10,124 nucleotides of DNA from Deltaproteobacteria bacterium (GCA_020350905.1 CP070843.1:1168208-1178331); one strand, 5' to 3'; positions 1-7,223 are shown, counted from the first letter of the stretch. The notes: generated by a model from the sequence alone, not told the origin. Made by a program: numbers and translations.

Positions 1-318
1 ACCGATCCGACTCGTCGCAAAACGGGCGGCGCCCTCCTCGGTGATCGGATTAGGATGAATTCCATTGATAACACCCGTGTTTATATGAGATCCCTTGCAA
101 CCCGCAAATCTCGCACGGAGTTGTCTGAGGGGGTGGGAGATGGCGTCGAGGTGCTCCAAGCAGCAGGCTTCGATCTGATTATCGTGGAAACTGCGGGAAT
201 CGGTCAGGGTGATGCTGAAATTGTTGACCTGGTGGATCTGTCTATTTATGTGATGACACCTGAGTTCGGCGCTCCTTCTCAGCTGGAAAAGATTGACATG
301 CTCGATTTGCCGACCTGA
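1..318 (+). CDS. icmF: IcmF fused isobutyryl-CoA mutase, GTPase-domain fragment (5' partial, ends at frameshift)
   Basis: This is the middle of the MeaB-like G-protein (chaperone) domain of a fused isobutyryl-CoA mutase. Frame 1 is open from the first base, so the cobalamin-binding domain and P-loop lie off the left edge. Visible family signatures are TGGALLGDRIRM (about residues 8-19 of the fragment), RVYMRSLATR, and the G3-type segment LIIVETAGIGQGD. The segment IYVMTPEFGA...QLEKIDMLD follows. In the family this domain uses GTP to gate loading and repair of adenosylcobalamin in the attached mutase. The frame stops at TGA 316-318 just after MLD, where relatives continue FAD(L/V)IA(V/I)NK. 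That continuation is present in another frame from 309 on, so this is the front of the gene continuing at 324-2564 and not a complete gene. The family call is secure; whether the break is biological or a sequencing error is open. Confidence 0.88.
   Translation, partial: TDPTRRKTGGALLGDRIRMNSIDNTRVYMRSLATRKSRTELSEGVGDGVEVLQAAGFDLIIVETAGIGQGDAEIVDLVDLSIYVMTPEFGAPSQLEKIDMLDLPT
304..311 (+). other. Apparent -1 frameshift in icmF
   Basis: The sequence reads CTC GAT TTG CCG ACC TGA. Adding one T to the three-T run at 306-308 gives CTC GAT TTT GCC GAC CTG ATC GCG GTG AAC AAA. That translates as LDFADLIAVNK, the expected IcmF sequence leading into the G4 motif. Both sides of the break are otherwise well-conserved coding sequence, which fits a recent mutation or a homopolymer read/assembly error. 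Confidence 0.85.
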
Positions 319-323
319 TCGCG

Positions 324-2564
324 GTGAACAAATATGAGAAGCGAGGCGGTGACGATGCGGTACGGGAAGTGAGAAAGCAGGTCCAACGTAACCGGGGGGA
401 ATGGGAGCAGCGGTCTGAGGATATGCCGGTGTTTGGGACCATTGCCTCCAAGTTCAACGATGATGGGGTAACGGCTCTGTACCAAGCTTTGTTGGAAGCG
501 ATTGCAGAAAAGACGGGTGTGCGTTTTGAATCCAGCCTTCCGCGGTTGGAGGTCCGCACCTCCACCTCTAAAGCGATAATTGTTCCTCCTGAACGGACAA
601 GGTACTTGGCCGAGATTGCGGAGACAATTCGCGGTTACCATCGGTGCACTGCTGAGCAGGCAGAAACAGTGCGACGTCACTGGCACTTTCGCCAGACTTT
701 AGCAGGACTGGAAGAGTCCGCAGAGTCCCAGGGTTTAGCCGATATCCTCGCCAAGTTAAAAGAGGAGACAGCCAAGGCTGAGCAGGCCTTGGACAAGGAA
801 ACCGCTCAACTGCTTAAGAATTGGTCGGAGGTGAAAAAGGCCTACAGTGGTGATGAATTTATTTACAAGGTACGAGACCGTGAGTACAAGGTTCCCCTCT
901 ACAGTGAGTCTCTGTCGCGCCAGAAGATCCCCAGGATTGTCCTGCCCCAGTTCGAGGACCCGGGTGAGATATATCGCTGGCTGCGGGAAGAGAATGTGCC
1001 GGGCAGTTTTCCATACACCGCAGGGGTGTTTCCCTTCAAGCGTACCGACGAGGAGCCGACGCGGATGTTTGCGGGTGAGGGCGATCCGGCCAGGACCAAT
1101 CGGCGCTTTAAACTGCTCTCCGGACACCACGAAGCCAAGCGGCTTTCCACAGCCTTTGATTCAGTTACCCTCTATGGCTTCGATCCTGACGAAAGACCGG
1201 ACATCTATGGCAAGGTAGGTACCTCTGGCGTCAGTGTCTGCACCTTGGATGATATTAAGGTACTCTACGACGGTTTCGATCTCTGCGGGCCCAATACCTC
1301 AGTGTCCATGACGATCAACGGCCCCGCCCCGAGAATTCTTGCCATGTTCTTGAACAGTGCAATAGATCAACAGGTTGACAAGTTCAAAGCAGAGCAGGGG
1401 CGTGACCCCGACAATGAAGAATATGAGCGGATTCGGGCTCAAGTTCTCAGTACAGTGCGGGGAACTGTACAGGCAGACATTCTCAAAGAAGACCAGGGGC
1501 AAAATACCTGTATATTCTCCATCGATTTTGCCTTGAAAATGATGGGCGATATTCAGGAGTACTTTATCCAGAACAATGTGTCCAATTTCTACTCGGTGTC
1601 CATCTCCGGCTATCATATCGCTGAGGCCGGAGCAAATCCCATCAGTCAGCTGGCATTCACCCTGGCCAATGGTTTTACCTATGTTGAGTACTATCTGTCC
1701 CGCGGAATGAATTTGGACAGCTTTGCCCCCAATTTGTCATTCTTTTTCTCTAATGGCTTGGATCCCGAATATTCAGTGATCGGAAGGGTTGCCCGACGTA
1801 TTTGGGCCATCGCCATGCGCGACATGTATGGGGGAACCCCCAGGTCGCAGATGCTCAAATACCACATTCAGACCTCGGGCCGGTCCCTTCACAGCCAGGA
1901 GATCCAGCTCAATGACATTCGCACCACCTTGCAGGCGCTTACTGCCATCTATGACAACTGCAATAGCCTTCATACCAACGCCTACGATGAGGCAATAACC
2001 ACTCCCACCACCGAATCGGTAAGAAGGGCCCTGGCCATTCAGCTCATCATCAACCGGGAATGGGGGTTGACCAAAAATGAAAACGTGAACCAGGGAAGCT
2101 TCATTGTTGAAGAATTGACCAGGCTGGTGGAAGAAGCGGTGCTGATGGAATTTGATCGGATCACCGAGCGCGGTGGCGTTTTAGGTGCCATGGAGAGCGG
2201 CTATCAGCGCAGCAAGAGTCAGGAGGAGTCCATGTACTACGAAACCCTTAAACATAGTGGGGAGTTACCCATTGTCGGAGTCAACACCTTTCGTGATCCA
2301 GAGGGTGAGCAGGCGCAAACTACTTCGTCATTAGAGCTCGCACGAGCCACCGAAGAAGAGAAAAGGTCACAGATAAACCGTTTGAGAAACTTTCAGCATC
2401 GACATGGGAAGGAGGCCCCAGCTGCTCTCGAGCGCCTACAAGAGGTGGCCCTGAGAGGAGAGAATGTCTTTGCCGAGCTCATGAACACGGTTCGGCACTG
2501 TAGCTTGGGACAGATAACCCAGGCACTTTTCGAGGTTGGGGGGAAATACCGCCGCAATATGTAA
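324..2564 (+). CDS. icmF: IcmF fused isobutyryl-CoA mutase, C-terminal part (end of GTPase domain, linker, mutase domain)
   Basis: An adenosylcobalamin-dependent isomerase, by family interconverting isobutyryl-CoA and n-butyryl-CoA; some IcmFs also interconvert isovaleryl- and pivalyl-CoA. The piece begins with the G4 motif NKYE and the G5-like segment FGTIASKFND. A linker with IIVPPERTRYLAEIAETIR follows. The mutase barrel shows LSRQKIPRIVLPQ, the PGSFPYTAGVFPFKR segment, TRMFAGEGDPARTNRRF, AKRLSTAFDSVTLYG and SVSMTINGPAP. The active-site His is in SISGYHIAEAGA (codon 1614-1616). Gln (codon 1500-1502, in GQNTC) replaces the Arg that methylmalonyl-CoA mutase uses to hold the substrate carboxylate, so an ICM-type substrate is favoured. 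The C-terminus (GQITQALFEVGGKYRRNM) is complete. GTG 324 has no Shine-Dalgarno sequence and lies inside a conserved motif, so it is not a real start: the piece is continuous with 1-318. If the frameshift is real, the mutase is probably not made. Confidence 0.9.
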   Translation: MNKYEKRGGDDAVREVRKQVQRNRGEWEQRSEDMPVFGTIASKFNDDGVTALYQALLEAIAEKTGVRFESSLPRLEVRTSTSKAIIVPPERTRYLAEIAETIRGYHRCTAEQAETVRRHWHFRQTLAGLEESAESQGLADILAKLKEETAKAEQALDKETAQLLKNWSEVKKAYSGDEFIYKVRDREYKVPLYSESLSRQKIPRIVLPQFEDPGEIYRWLREENVPGSFPYTAGVFPFKRTDEEPTRMFAGEGDPARTNRRFKLLSGHHEAKRLSTAFDSVTLYGFDPDERPDIYGKVGTSGVSVCTLDDIKVLYDGFDLCGPNTSVSMTINGPAPRILAMFLNSAIDQQVDKFKAEQGRDPDNEEYERIRAQVLSTVRGTVQADILKEDQGQNTCIFSIDFALKMMGDIQEYFIQNNVSNFYSVSISGYHIAEAGANPISQLAFTLANGFTYVEYYLSRGMNLDSFAPNLSFFFSNGLDPEYSVIGRVARRIWAIAMRDMYGGTPRSQMLKYHIQTSGRSLHSQEIQLNDIRTTLQALTAIYDNCNSLHTNAYDEAITTPTTESVRRALAIQLIINREWGLTKNENVNQGSFIVEELTRLVEEAVLMEFDRITERGGVLGAMESGYQRSKSQEESMYYETLKHSGELPIVGVNTFRDPEGEQAQTTSSLELARATEEEKRSQINRLRNFQHRHGKEAPAALERLQEVALRGENVFAELMNTVRHCSLGQITQALFEVGGKYRRNM

Positions 2565-2570
2565 AATCAG

Positions 2571-2583
2571 AGCGCTTGGCGCT
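2571..2583 (+). other. Small hairpin just after icmF
   Basis: A perfect 5-bp GC-rich stem (AGCGC, loop TTG, GCGCT) begins six bases after the icmF stop. No T-run follows, so it is a poor intrinsic terminator. It may only stabilise an mRNA 3' end or be chance. The rest of the 153-bp gap to the next gene shows no clear promoter. Confidence 0.25.
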
Positions 2584-2717
2584 ATGTGAGAGGAGCATAA
2601 ACCCAGTAGCGAGGAGGTTAAGAAGGTTGCCTCTTTTCTGGTGGTTCTACTGTATGCCTGTCTCTTACCCATAAACTCTCCTAGCAACCAATCTCCAGCA
2701 CCGAGGAGCGGCTGTCC

Positions 2718-3896
2718 ATGCAGGGAGCACTTGAAGGACTACAAGTTCTTGACCTTTCGCGTCTGCTGCCTGGGCCTTTCTGCTCAATGTTGTTGGCTGA
2801 TTTCGGCGCTGATGTTGTGAAGGTGGAAGATCCGAAAATTGGCGATTATATAAGATGGTGGCCTCCACGTATGGGGCGAAACAGCGGCTTTCATGTGGTT
2901 TTGAATCGTAACAAACGCTCTCTCACCCTCAATTTGAAGTCTCCTGAAGGAAAAGAGATTTTCCAGCAGCTAGTTCACACTACAGACGTGGTGTTAGAAA
3001 GTTTTCGTCCGGGAGTGATGGAACGTTTAGGCTTGGGTTATGAGAAACTGAGTAAGACCAATCCAAACCTGATTTATTGCGCCATCACTGGATACGGAAG
3101 AACTGGACCAAGGTCCCAGAAGGCTGGTCATGACATCAATTACCTGGCCCTTGGGGGTGTGTTATCTCACAGCGGTCGCGAAAACGGGCCAACATTGTCA
3201 GGTGTGCAAATCGCCGACCTGGGAGGCGGAGCCATCATGGCAGCCTTTAGCATTGTGGCTGCTCTTCTAGCCAGGAGAAGACAGGGCGAGGGTCAGTATA
3301 TCGACATTTCCATGCTAGATGGAAGCCTCACCTGGAACTGCCTGCGCTGGGGCAAATATCTGGCAGACCAGAAGATACCCCGCCCAGGAGATGATATGCT
3401 CAATCACGGCTTCGCCTGCTACAACATCTACAAAACGAAAGATGGACGCTACATGGCCCTCGGCGCTCTTGAACCAAAGTTCTGGCAGGGCTTCTGTGAA
3501 TCCGTGGGACGATCAAATTGGAACCAGGAAAACTACTTTCAACCAGGACCACACCAAAGGATTCTTCAAGATGAAATCGCTGAGCTCTTTCAACGGAAAA
3601 CCCAGGCCGACTGGATCGCTCATTTTGGAAATCACGATTGCTGCTGTGAGCCGGTGTTAAAACTTGACGAGGTATTGGCAGACCCGCATCTACGTGCTCG
3701 GGAGATGGTGGTTGAGTTGGTTCATGAAAGCTGGGGGGCCTATCACCAACTGGGCATCGCGCCAAAATTATCAAGAACTCCAGGGAAGATTAGTAGTCAT
3801 GCTCCGGAGTTGGGTGAGCACACCGACGCCGTTTTGCAAGGATTGGGTTATTCCCAGGACCAGATCGAGGAGTTTCGCTTGAAAGAAGTGGTTTGA
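2718..3896 (+). CDS. CaiB/BaiF family protein, alpha-methylacyl-CoA racemase-like
   Basis: A 392-residue class III CoA-transferase fold protein, full length for the family. The N-terminus has the usual LEGLQVLDLSRLLPGPFCSM opening and LADFGADVVKVE. RNKRSLTLNLKSPEG and VVLESFRPGVMERLGLGYE follow. Three residues that serve as acid/base groups in alpha-methylacyl-CoA racemases appear to be present: His138 (GHDINYLAL), Asp167 (QIADLGGG) and Glu252 (ALEPKFW). GHDINYLA followed by ADLGGG fits the racemase branch better than formyl-CoA or carnitine CoA-transferases. Racemases invert the C2 centre of 2-methylacyl-CoAs. The start ATG is preceded by GAGGAG (2703-2708) at a 9-nt spacing. It lies 153 bp after icmF and 125 bp before the dehydrogenase, so it is probably in the same transcription unit. 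CoA transfer between carboxylic acids remains an alternative, because annotation within this superfamily is often wrong. Confidence 0.88.
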   Translation: MQGALEGLQVLDLSRLLPGPFCSMLLADFGADVVKVEDPKIGDYIRWWPPRMGRNSGFHVVLNRNKRSLTLNLKSPEGKEIFQQLVHTTDVVLESFRPGVMERLGLGYEKLSKTNPNLIYCAITGYGRTGPRSQKAGHDINYLALGGVLSHSGRENGPTLSGVQIADLGGGAIMAAFSIVAALLARRRQGEGQYIDISMLDGSLTWNCLRWGKYLADQKIPRPGDDMLNHGFACYNIYKTKDGRYMALGALEPKFWQGFCESVGRSNWNQENYFQPGPHQRILQDEIAELFQRKTQADWIAHFGNHDCCCEPVLKLDEVLADPHLRAREMVVELVHESWGAYHQLGIAPKLSRTPGKISSHAPELGEHTDAVLQGLGYSQDQIEEFRLKEVV

Positions 3897-4021
3897 GCTA
3901 CCAAACTTCACTGGCTGGCTTTCGCTTCCAGTTAAAGGCTAGTCTTAAAGGATTTGGAACTAGTTATAAGAGTTCGCCTGGATGGTGGACAAGGGTGCTC
4001 CAATAGATAGCGAGTAAAAAG
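3897..4021. other. 125-bp spacer between racemase-like gene and acyl-CoA dehydrogenase
   Basis: Non-coding. It holds a CTAGT...ACTAG inverted repeat (about 3939-3962) and a -10-like TATAAG at 3965-3970 with no good -35 at 16-18 nt. The Shine-Dalgarno sequence before the next gene is weak. An internal promoter is possible but not supported. Confidence 0.25.
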
Positions 4022-5173
4022 ATGCTATTCGAACTAACCGAAGAAGAAAAACTGATTCAAGCGGCGGCGGCGAGATTTGCCAAACAAGAGCTGGAGCCTG
4101 CTGCAGCAGAGTTAGATCGCACCAAAAATCGAGATATCCTTCTCGCACATCTGAAAAAGCTGGCCGAGCTCGGTTTTATGGGGGTAAATATTCGTTCTGA
4201 GTACGGGGGTACCGATAGCAACTCGGTGGCCCTGAGTTTAGTCTTGACAGAACTGGGCCGGGGTTGTGCCGCAACCGCAGTGACCACTTCGGTAACCAAC
4301 ATGGTAGCCGAAGCAATTGAGTCCATGGGCAGCGAAGCACAAAGGCAAAAGTACCTCAGCAGAATTTGCAGCGGTGAATACGCTGCTGCTGGCTTCGGAC
4401 TCACTGAGCCTGAGGCCGGGTCCGATGCCTCAGCTGTTTGCACGACTGCAGTTCTCCGGGGAGATCACTGGATTCTCAATGGACGGAAAATATTCATTAC
4501 CAGCGGTGCCTATGCTGGAGTCTTCATTATCTGGGCTGTTGTTGACAAAGACGCACCCAGGGGCGAGGGCATAGGCGCCTTTCTGGTAGAACCGGAGGTT
4601 GCGGGCTTTGTGGTGGGTAAAGATGAAGAAAAAATGGGGCAGGTCGGCTCTGCCGCCAACGAACTCGTTATGGAAGAATGTCGAGTGCCCAGGGAGAATC
4701 TGCTGGGCGACGTTAGCAACGGCTATCGAATTGCGGTTTCAGAGTTGGCCGGAGGGCGGATCGGCATTGGTTCTATGGCGTTGGGCATCGGGCTGGCGGC
4801 AATGGATTATGCTAAAGAATATGCCAAACAGCGGCTACAGTTTGGCAGGCCCATTGCTGAATTCCAGGCGATCCAATGGAAACTGGCCGACCGCTACACT
4901 GAGCTCGAGGCAGCACGACTATTGCTGCTCCAGGCCGCCCATTTGAAGGACCAGGGTAAGGACTTTACAAAAGCAGCTTCAATGGCCAAGCTTTACGCTT
5001 CCGAGTCAGCAAATCGGGCCTGCTACGACGCCATGCAAATTCTTGGCGGTTACGGCTATTCTCGTGAATACCCGCTGGAGCGAATGGCCCGGGATGTGCG
5101 AGTCTGCACCATCTATGAAGGCACGAGTGAAATCCAGAGGTTGATAATTGCACGCCAGTTGCTACGTCAGTAG
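4022..5173 (+). CDS. Acyl-CoA dehydrogenase, short-chain (butyryl-CoA) type
   Basis: A 383-residue FAD enzyme that removes the C2/C3 hydrogens of an acyl-CoA to give the 2-enoyl-CoA, passing electrons to electron-transfer flavoprotein. The helical N-terminal domain covers roughly residues 1-120 (LTEEEKLIQAAAARFAKQEL..., LGFMGVNIRSEYGGT). The FAD/substrate signature FGLTEPEAGSD spans 125-135, followed by WILNGRKIFITSG (150-162) in the beta domain. The C-terminal helical domain carries RLQFGRPI and the second family signature ILGGYGYSREYPLERMARDVRV. The catalytic base is Glu366 in IYEGTSEIQ, the position used by short- and medium-chain enzymes. The segment where isovaleryl-CoA dehydrogenase has its base reads GGRIGIG and lacks that Glu. 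A butyryl- or 2-methylacyl-type substrate is therefore likely, which suits the mutase and racemase-like genes upstream. The exact substrate cannot be read from sequence. The ribosome site before the ATG is weak. Confidence 0.92.
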   Translation: MLFELTEEEKLIQAAAARFAKQELEPAAAELDRTKNRDILLAHLKKLAELGFMGVNIRSEYGGTDSNSVALSLVLTELGRGCAATAVTTSVTNMVAEAIESMGSEAQRQKYLSRICSGEYAAAGFGLTEPEAGSDASAVCTTAVLRGDHWILNGRKIFITSGAYAGVFIIWAVVDKDAPRGEGIGAFLVEPEVAGFVVGKDEEKMGQVGSAANELVMEECRVPRENLLGDVSNGYRIAVSELAGGRIGIGSMALGIGLAAMDYAKEYAKQRLQFGRPIAEFQAIQWKLADRYTELEAARLLLLQAAHLKDQGKDFTKAASMAKLYASESANRACYDAMQILGGYGYSREYPLERMARDVRVCTIYEGTSEIQRLIIARQLLRQ

Positions 5174-5209
5174 CAGAGAGATCGGCACGAGGCGCAGTAG
5201 AAAGTTATA

Positions 5210-5232
5210 GCAGCCAGATGACAGCTGGCTGC
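5210..5232 (+). other. 8-bp hairpin in the dehydrogenase-thioesterase spacer
   Basis: GCAGCCAG (5210-5217) and CTGGCTGC (5225-5232) form a perfect 8-bp stem with a 7-nt loop, 35 nt upstream of the thioesterase ATG. No T-run follows, so an intrinsic terminator is unlikely. It could be an mRNA-stability or processing element, or an operator-like dyad. Confidence 0.4.
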
Positions 5233-5254
5233 AGGGAGCTTCAATTGACGGGCG

Positions 5255-5261
5255 AAAGGTG
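5255..5261 (+). promoter_or_regulatory. Ribosome binding site deciding the thioesterase start
   Basis: AAAGGTG lies 5 nt before ATG 5267. The in-frame GTG at 5261 overlaps this element and would have no usable spacing, so ATG 5267 is chosen as the start. Confidence 0.5.
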
Positions 5262-5266
5262 TGCCT

Positions 5267-5713
5267 ATGGGCAAAGTCATCAGTGAGGAACGCGTCTCTC
5301 GTCTAAAAGAGGAGTTTTTTCAAGGCTTCATAAAGACCTGTGGTGTCACCCTGGTTTCATTGGAGCACGGGCGGGCAGAGTCACGTTTGAAGATCACCAA
5401 GGCTCACAGCCAGCAGGATGATTTTGCCCATGCTGGTGTCATGGCTACTATGGCTGACCATACTGCCGGATATGCGGCCTTCTCAGTTGTTACAGAGGAT
5501 TATCGGATCCTCACCTTGGAATTCAAGATCAATTTCCTCCGACCAGCCACCGGCGATGGACTAATCTGTCGTGCCCGGGTTGTCAAGGAGGGTAAGAACA
5601 TTCTCGTGGCTGACTCTGAGGTCTTCAGTCAGCGTAATGGAGTAGAAAAACTGGTGGCCAAGGCCCTGGTAACGCTGGTAGCCGTTCAAGAGCAGGAGTT
5701 CAGTAATCGGTGA
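5267..5713 (+). CDS. PaaI-family hotdog-fold acyl-CoA thioesterase
   Basis: A 148-residue single hotdog-domain protein, normal length for PaaI-type thioesterases, which hydrolyse acyl-CoA to acid plus CoA as dimers or tetramers. The core hotdog motif is present as AHAGVMATMADHTAGYAA (residues 54-71). His55 and Asp64 occupy the usual HGG...D catalytic region, though the common second Gly is Ala here (HAG). Strand motifs LTLEFKINFLRPATGD and RARVVKEGKNILVADSEVF follow and are typical of the fold. The protein has no signal peptide or membrane segment, so it is cytosolic. As the last gene of the acyl-CoA cluster, 93 bp after the dehydrogenase, it may release CoA from dead-end or excess branched acyl-CoAs. 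The substrate is not readable from sequence. Confidence 0.85.
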   Translation: MGKVISEERVSRLKEEFFQGFIKTCGVTLVSLEHGRAESRLKITKAHSQQDDFAHAGVMATMADHTAGYAAFSVVTEDYRILTLEFKINFLRPATGDGLICRARVVKEGKNILVADSEVFSQRNGVEKLVAKALVTLVAVQEQEFSNR

Positions 5714-6019
5714 GGAGACAGGAGTCGGAATTCAGAATCCGGCAGCAGCATGGCGCGCGGCCCACGGCATAAGGCACAAGGGGGTGAAACGAGAACAAAA
5801 TTAGCTAATTTCTTGCGCCTTTTGCCCTGCACCTTATCCCTCAAAATGAATGCCAGATGACGAATCCCTCATCTCAGTTTTGATGGTGCCAGGTTAGACT
5901 TCTTGATAAAAGTCAGATAAAATAAACATTTGCCATTCTTATCCTTATTCTTAGTGAACTGGGCAGTGGTTTTGACCCGGTTCGTTGCTACGAGGTTATG
6001 TTTTGAAGGGAGGCTGTTA
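5714..6019. other. 306-bp spacer between thioesterase and trxB
   Basis: Non-coding. It begins with a degenerate repeat segment (GGAGTCGGAATTCAGAATCCGG, about 5721-5742) whose words recur near 7108-7133. An imperfect inverted repeat follows (ATAAGGCACAAGG against CCCTGCACCTTAT, about 5770-5835). A 6-bp hairpin (AGATGA 5855-5860, TCATCT 5869-5874) has no proper T-run. An AT-rich tract at 5900-5935 is the most likely promoter zone for trxB: TTGATA (5903-5908) is a fair -35, but no good -10 sits at 16-18 nt. A frame open upstream of trxB from about 5930 lacks a ribosome site and conservation, and is taken as untranslated. Confidence 0.45.
6006..6013 (+). promoter_or_regulatory. Ribosome binding site deciding the trxB start
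   Basis: AAGGGAGG is followed by 6 nt and then ATG 6020. The protein from this ATG begins MSEADLYDVVIVGGGPGG, the normal N-terminal FAD-binding start, whereas an extension to an upstream ATG near 5930 would add 30 residues foreign to the family. Confidence 0.8.
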
Positions 6020-7003
6020 ATGTCGGAGGCTGATTTATATGATGTGGTAATTGTCGGCGGTGGCCCCGGGGGGCTTAGTGCCGGAATATATGCCATGCGG
6101 GCAGCGTTGAAGACAATCCTCATCGAAAAAGGTGCTGTTGGTGGTCAGGTGGCTATATCTGACGGTGTGGAGAATTATCCCGGTTTTGAGCATATAACCG
6201 GTTACGAACTGTCCCAGAAATTCCTCCAGCATGCCCAATCATACGGTATGGAGATCGTCCAGGAAGAGGTTGTGGCAGTGGAGCCGGGGCTGGATTTTCA
6301 TATAGTCCGGCTCGCCAACGGGGACCTTTTCAAGACACACACGGTCATACTGGCCACCGGTGGCAGTCCCCGCAAACTCGATATTCCTGGCGAGGATGAA
6401 TACTATGGAAAGGGAGTCTCGTACTGTGGGGTGTGCGACGGCTTCTTTTTCAGGGATAAAATAGTAGTGGTGGTGGGAGGAGGCGATACAGCCGCCGAAG
6501 AAGCTCTCTACCTAGCTAAACTAGCCAAGCACGTTTATCTGGTCCACAGGCGGGATGCACTGCGGGCAAGTATGATTCTGCAGCAGCGGGTCAAAGATGA
6601 GTGTAAGATTGAGATTCTCTGGAACACTGTAGTCACAGAAATAAAGGCAAATGACCAGGGGGTAGCTGGAGTCAGTCTTGAAGACACCAAAACGGAGGAG
6701 CAACGTGATCTGACAACCGATGGTGTTTTTATCTTTGTCGGATTTGTTCCCAACAACCAGCTGGTTCCCGCCGGCATAAAAATGAATGCTGATGGATATG
6801 TGGTCACCAACGAGAAGTGTGAGACGAACATGCCGGGCATCTATGTGGTGGGCGACCTGAGAGAAAAATATGCCAAGCAGATTGTGGTAGCCGCTGCCGA
6901 CGGCTGCACTGCCGCGCTGGTTGCGGCCTATTATGTGGAGATGAAGAAGTCGGGTGAGGCTGTATGTGAGCTTCCGGAGGAGATGCTGAGTGAGGCGCAG
7001 TAG
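6020..7003 (+). CDS. trxB: Thioredoxin reductase (NADPH)
   Basis: A 327-residue low-molecular-weight FAD disulfide reductase that moves electrons from NAD(P)H to thioredoxin in the cytoplasm. The first FAD Rossmann motif is VIVGGGPGGLSAG (residues 10-22), and ILATGGSPR (110-118) belongs to the FAD domain. The redox-active pair is Cys136-Gly-Val-Cys139 in SYCGVCDGFFF, where the textbook motif is CATC. The nucleotide domain shows GGGDTAAEEA (153-162) and HRRDALRA (176-183), the arginines that usually read the NADPH 2'-phosphate. The C-terminal FAD motif is GIYVVGDLREKYAKQIVVAAADG. Length and motif order are normal. It stands alone: no thioredoxin gene is adjacent, and spacers of about 300 and 440 bp flank it. 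A ferredoxin-NADP reductase of the same superfamily is excluded by the CxxC motif. Confidence 0.95.
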   Translation: MSEADLYDVVIVGGGPGGLSAGIYAMRAALKTILIEKGAVGGQVAISDGVENYPGFEHITGYELSQKFLQHAQSYGMEIVQEEVVAVEPGLDFHIVRLANGDLFKTHTVILATGGSPRKLDIPGEDEYYGKGVSYCGVCDGFFFRDKIVVVVGGGDTAAEEALYLAKLAKHVYLVHRRDALRASMILQQRVKDECKIEILWNTVVTEIKANDQGVAGVSLEDTKTEEQRDLTTDGVFIFVGFVPNNQLVPAGIKMNADGYVVTNEKCETNMPGIYVVGDLREKYAKQIVVAAADGCTAALVAAYYVEMKKSGEAVCELPEEMLSEAQ

Positions 7004-7015
7004 AGGAAAGATAGT

Positions 7016-7052
7016 GGGCAGCGAGCAGCCCCGCGACAAGCTCGGGACAGGC
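7016..7052. repeat. Dispersed-repeat-like palindromic segment after trxB
   Basis: GGGC (7016-7019) can pair with GCCC (7028-7031). The following CCCGCGACAAGCTCGGGACAGG has a CCCG/CGGG stem and resembles the CCCGAGCTTGTCG-type words I recall as dispersed intergenic repeats in many bacterial genomes. No T-run follows, so a terminator is not supported. The repeat status is from memory and was not searched. Confidence 0.35.
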
Positions 7053-7072
7053 AGGCAGCGGGCAGTACGAAG

Positions 7073-7091
7073 CGGAGAAACGGAGAAACGG
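7073..7091. repeat. Short tandem repeat CGGAGAAA, about 2.4 copies
   Basis: CGGAGAAA occurs at 7073-7080 and 7081-7088, followed by the partial copy CGG. It lies in the non-coding spacer downstream of trxB. Confidence 0.6.
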
Positions 7092-7223
7092 CGAGAGGGG
7101 ATTAGAAGTCAGAATTCGGAGGTCAGAGGACAGCTGGAGTAATAGATTGCGAGAGTAAGGCGAAATTACAAATAACAAGTTCCAAACAAATAATCCGCCG
7201 GGACCAAAATTGTGGGTTTCAGA

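Noticed and set aside
324..326. GTG as an independent start for a stand-alone mutase subunit
   Set aside because: It lies within the conserved AVNK motif, lacks a Shine-Dalgarno sequence, and would leave half a GTPase domain on the N-terminus.
2610..2675. Mini-ORF after the GAGGAGG sequence in the icmF-racemase spacer (TTG start, about 15 codons)
   Set aside because: It is too short, uses a weak start codon and shows no supporting feature.
2436..2868. Minus-strand open frames across the icmF end, the spacer and the next gene's start
   Set aside because: They overlap well-supported plus-strand genes, and their translations show no recognisable motif.
5972..5985. TTGACCCGGTTCGT as a second HcpR-type box before trxB
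   Set aside because: Only the left half matches TTGACC; the right half fits the consensus poorly and there is no dyad.
5930..6019. Thirty-residue N-terminal extension of thioredoxin reductase from an upstream in-frame ATG
   Set aside because: It has no ribosome site, and the family starts just before the FAD motif; AAGGGAGG plus ATG 6020 gives a normal-length protein.
7016..7046. Intrinsic terminator for trxB
   Set aside because: The GC-rich stems are short (4 bp) and no T-run follows.
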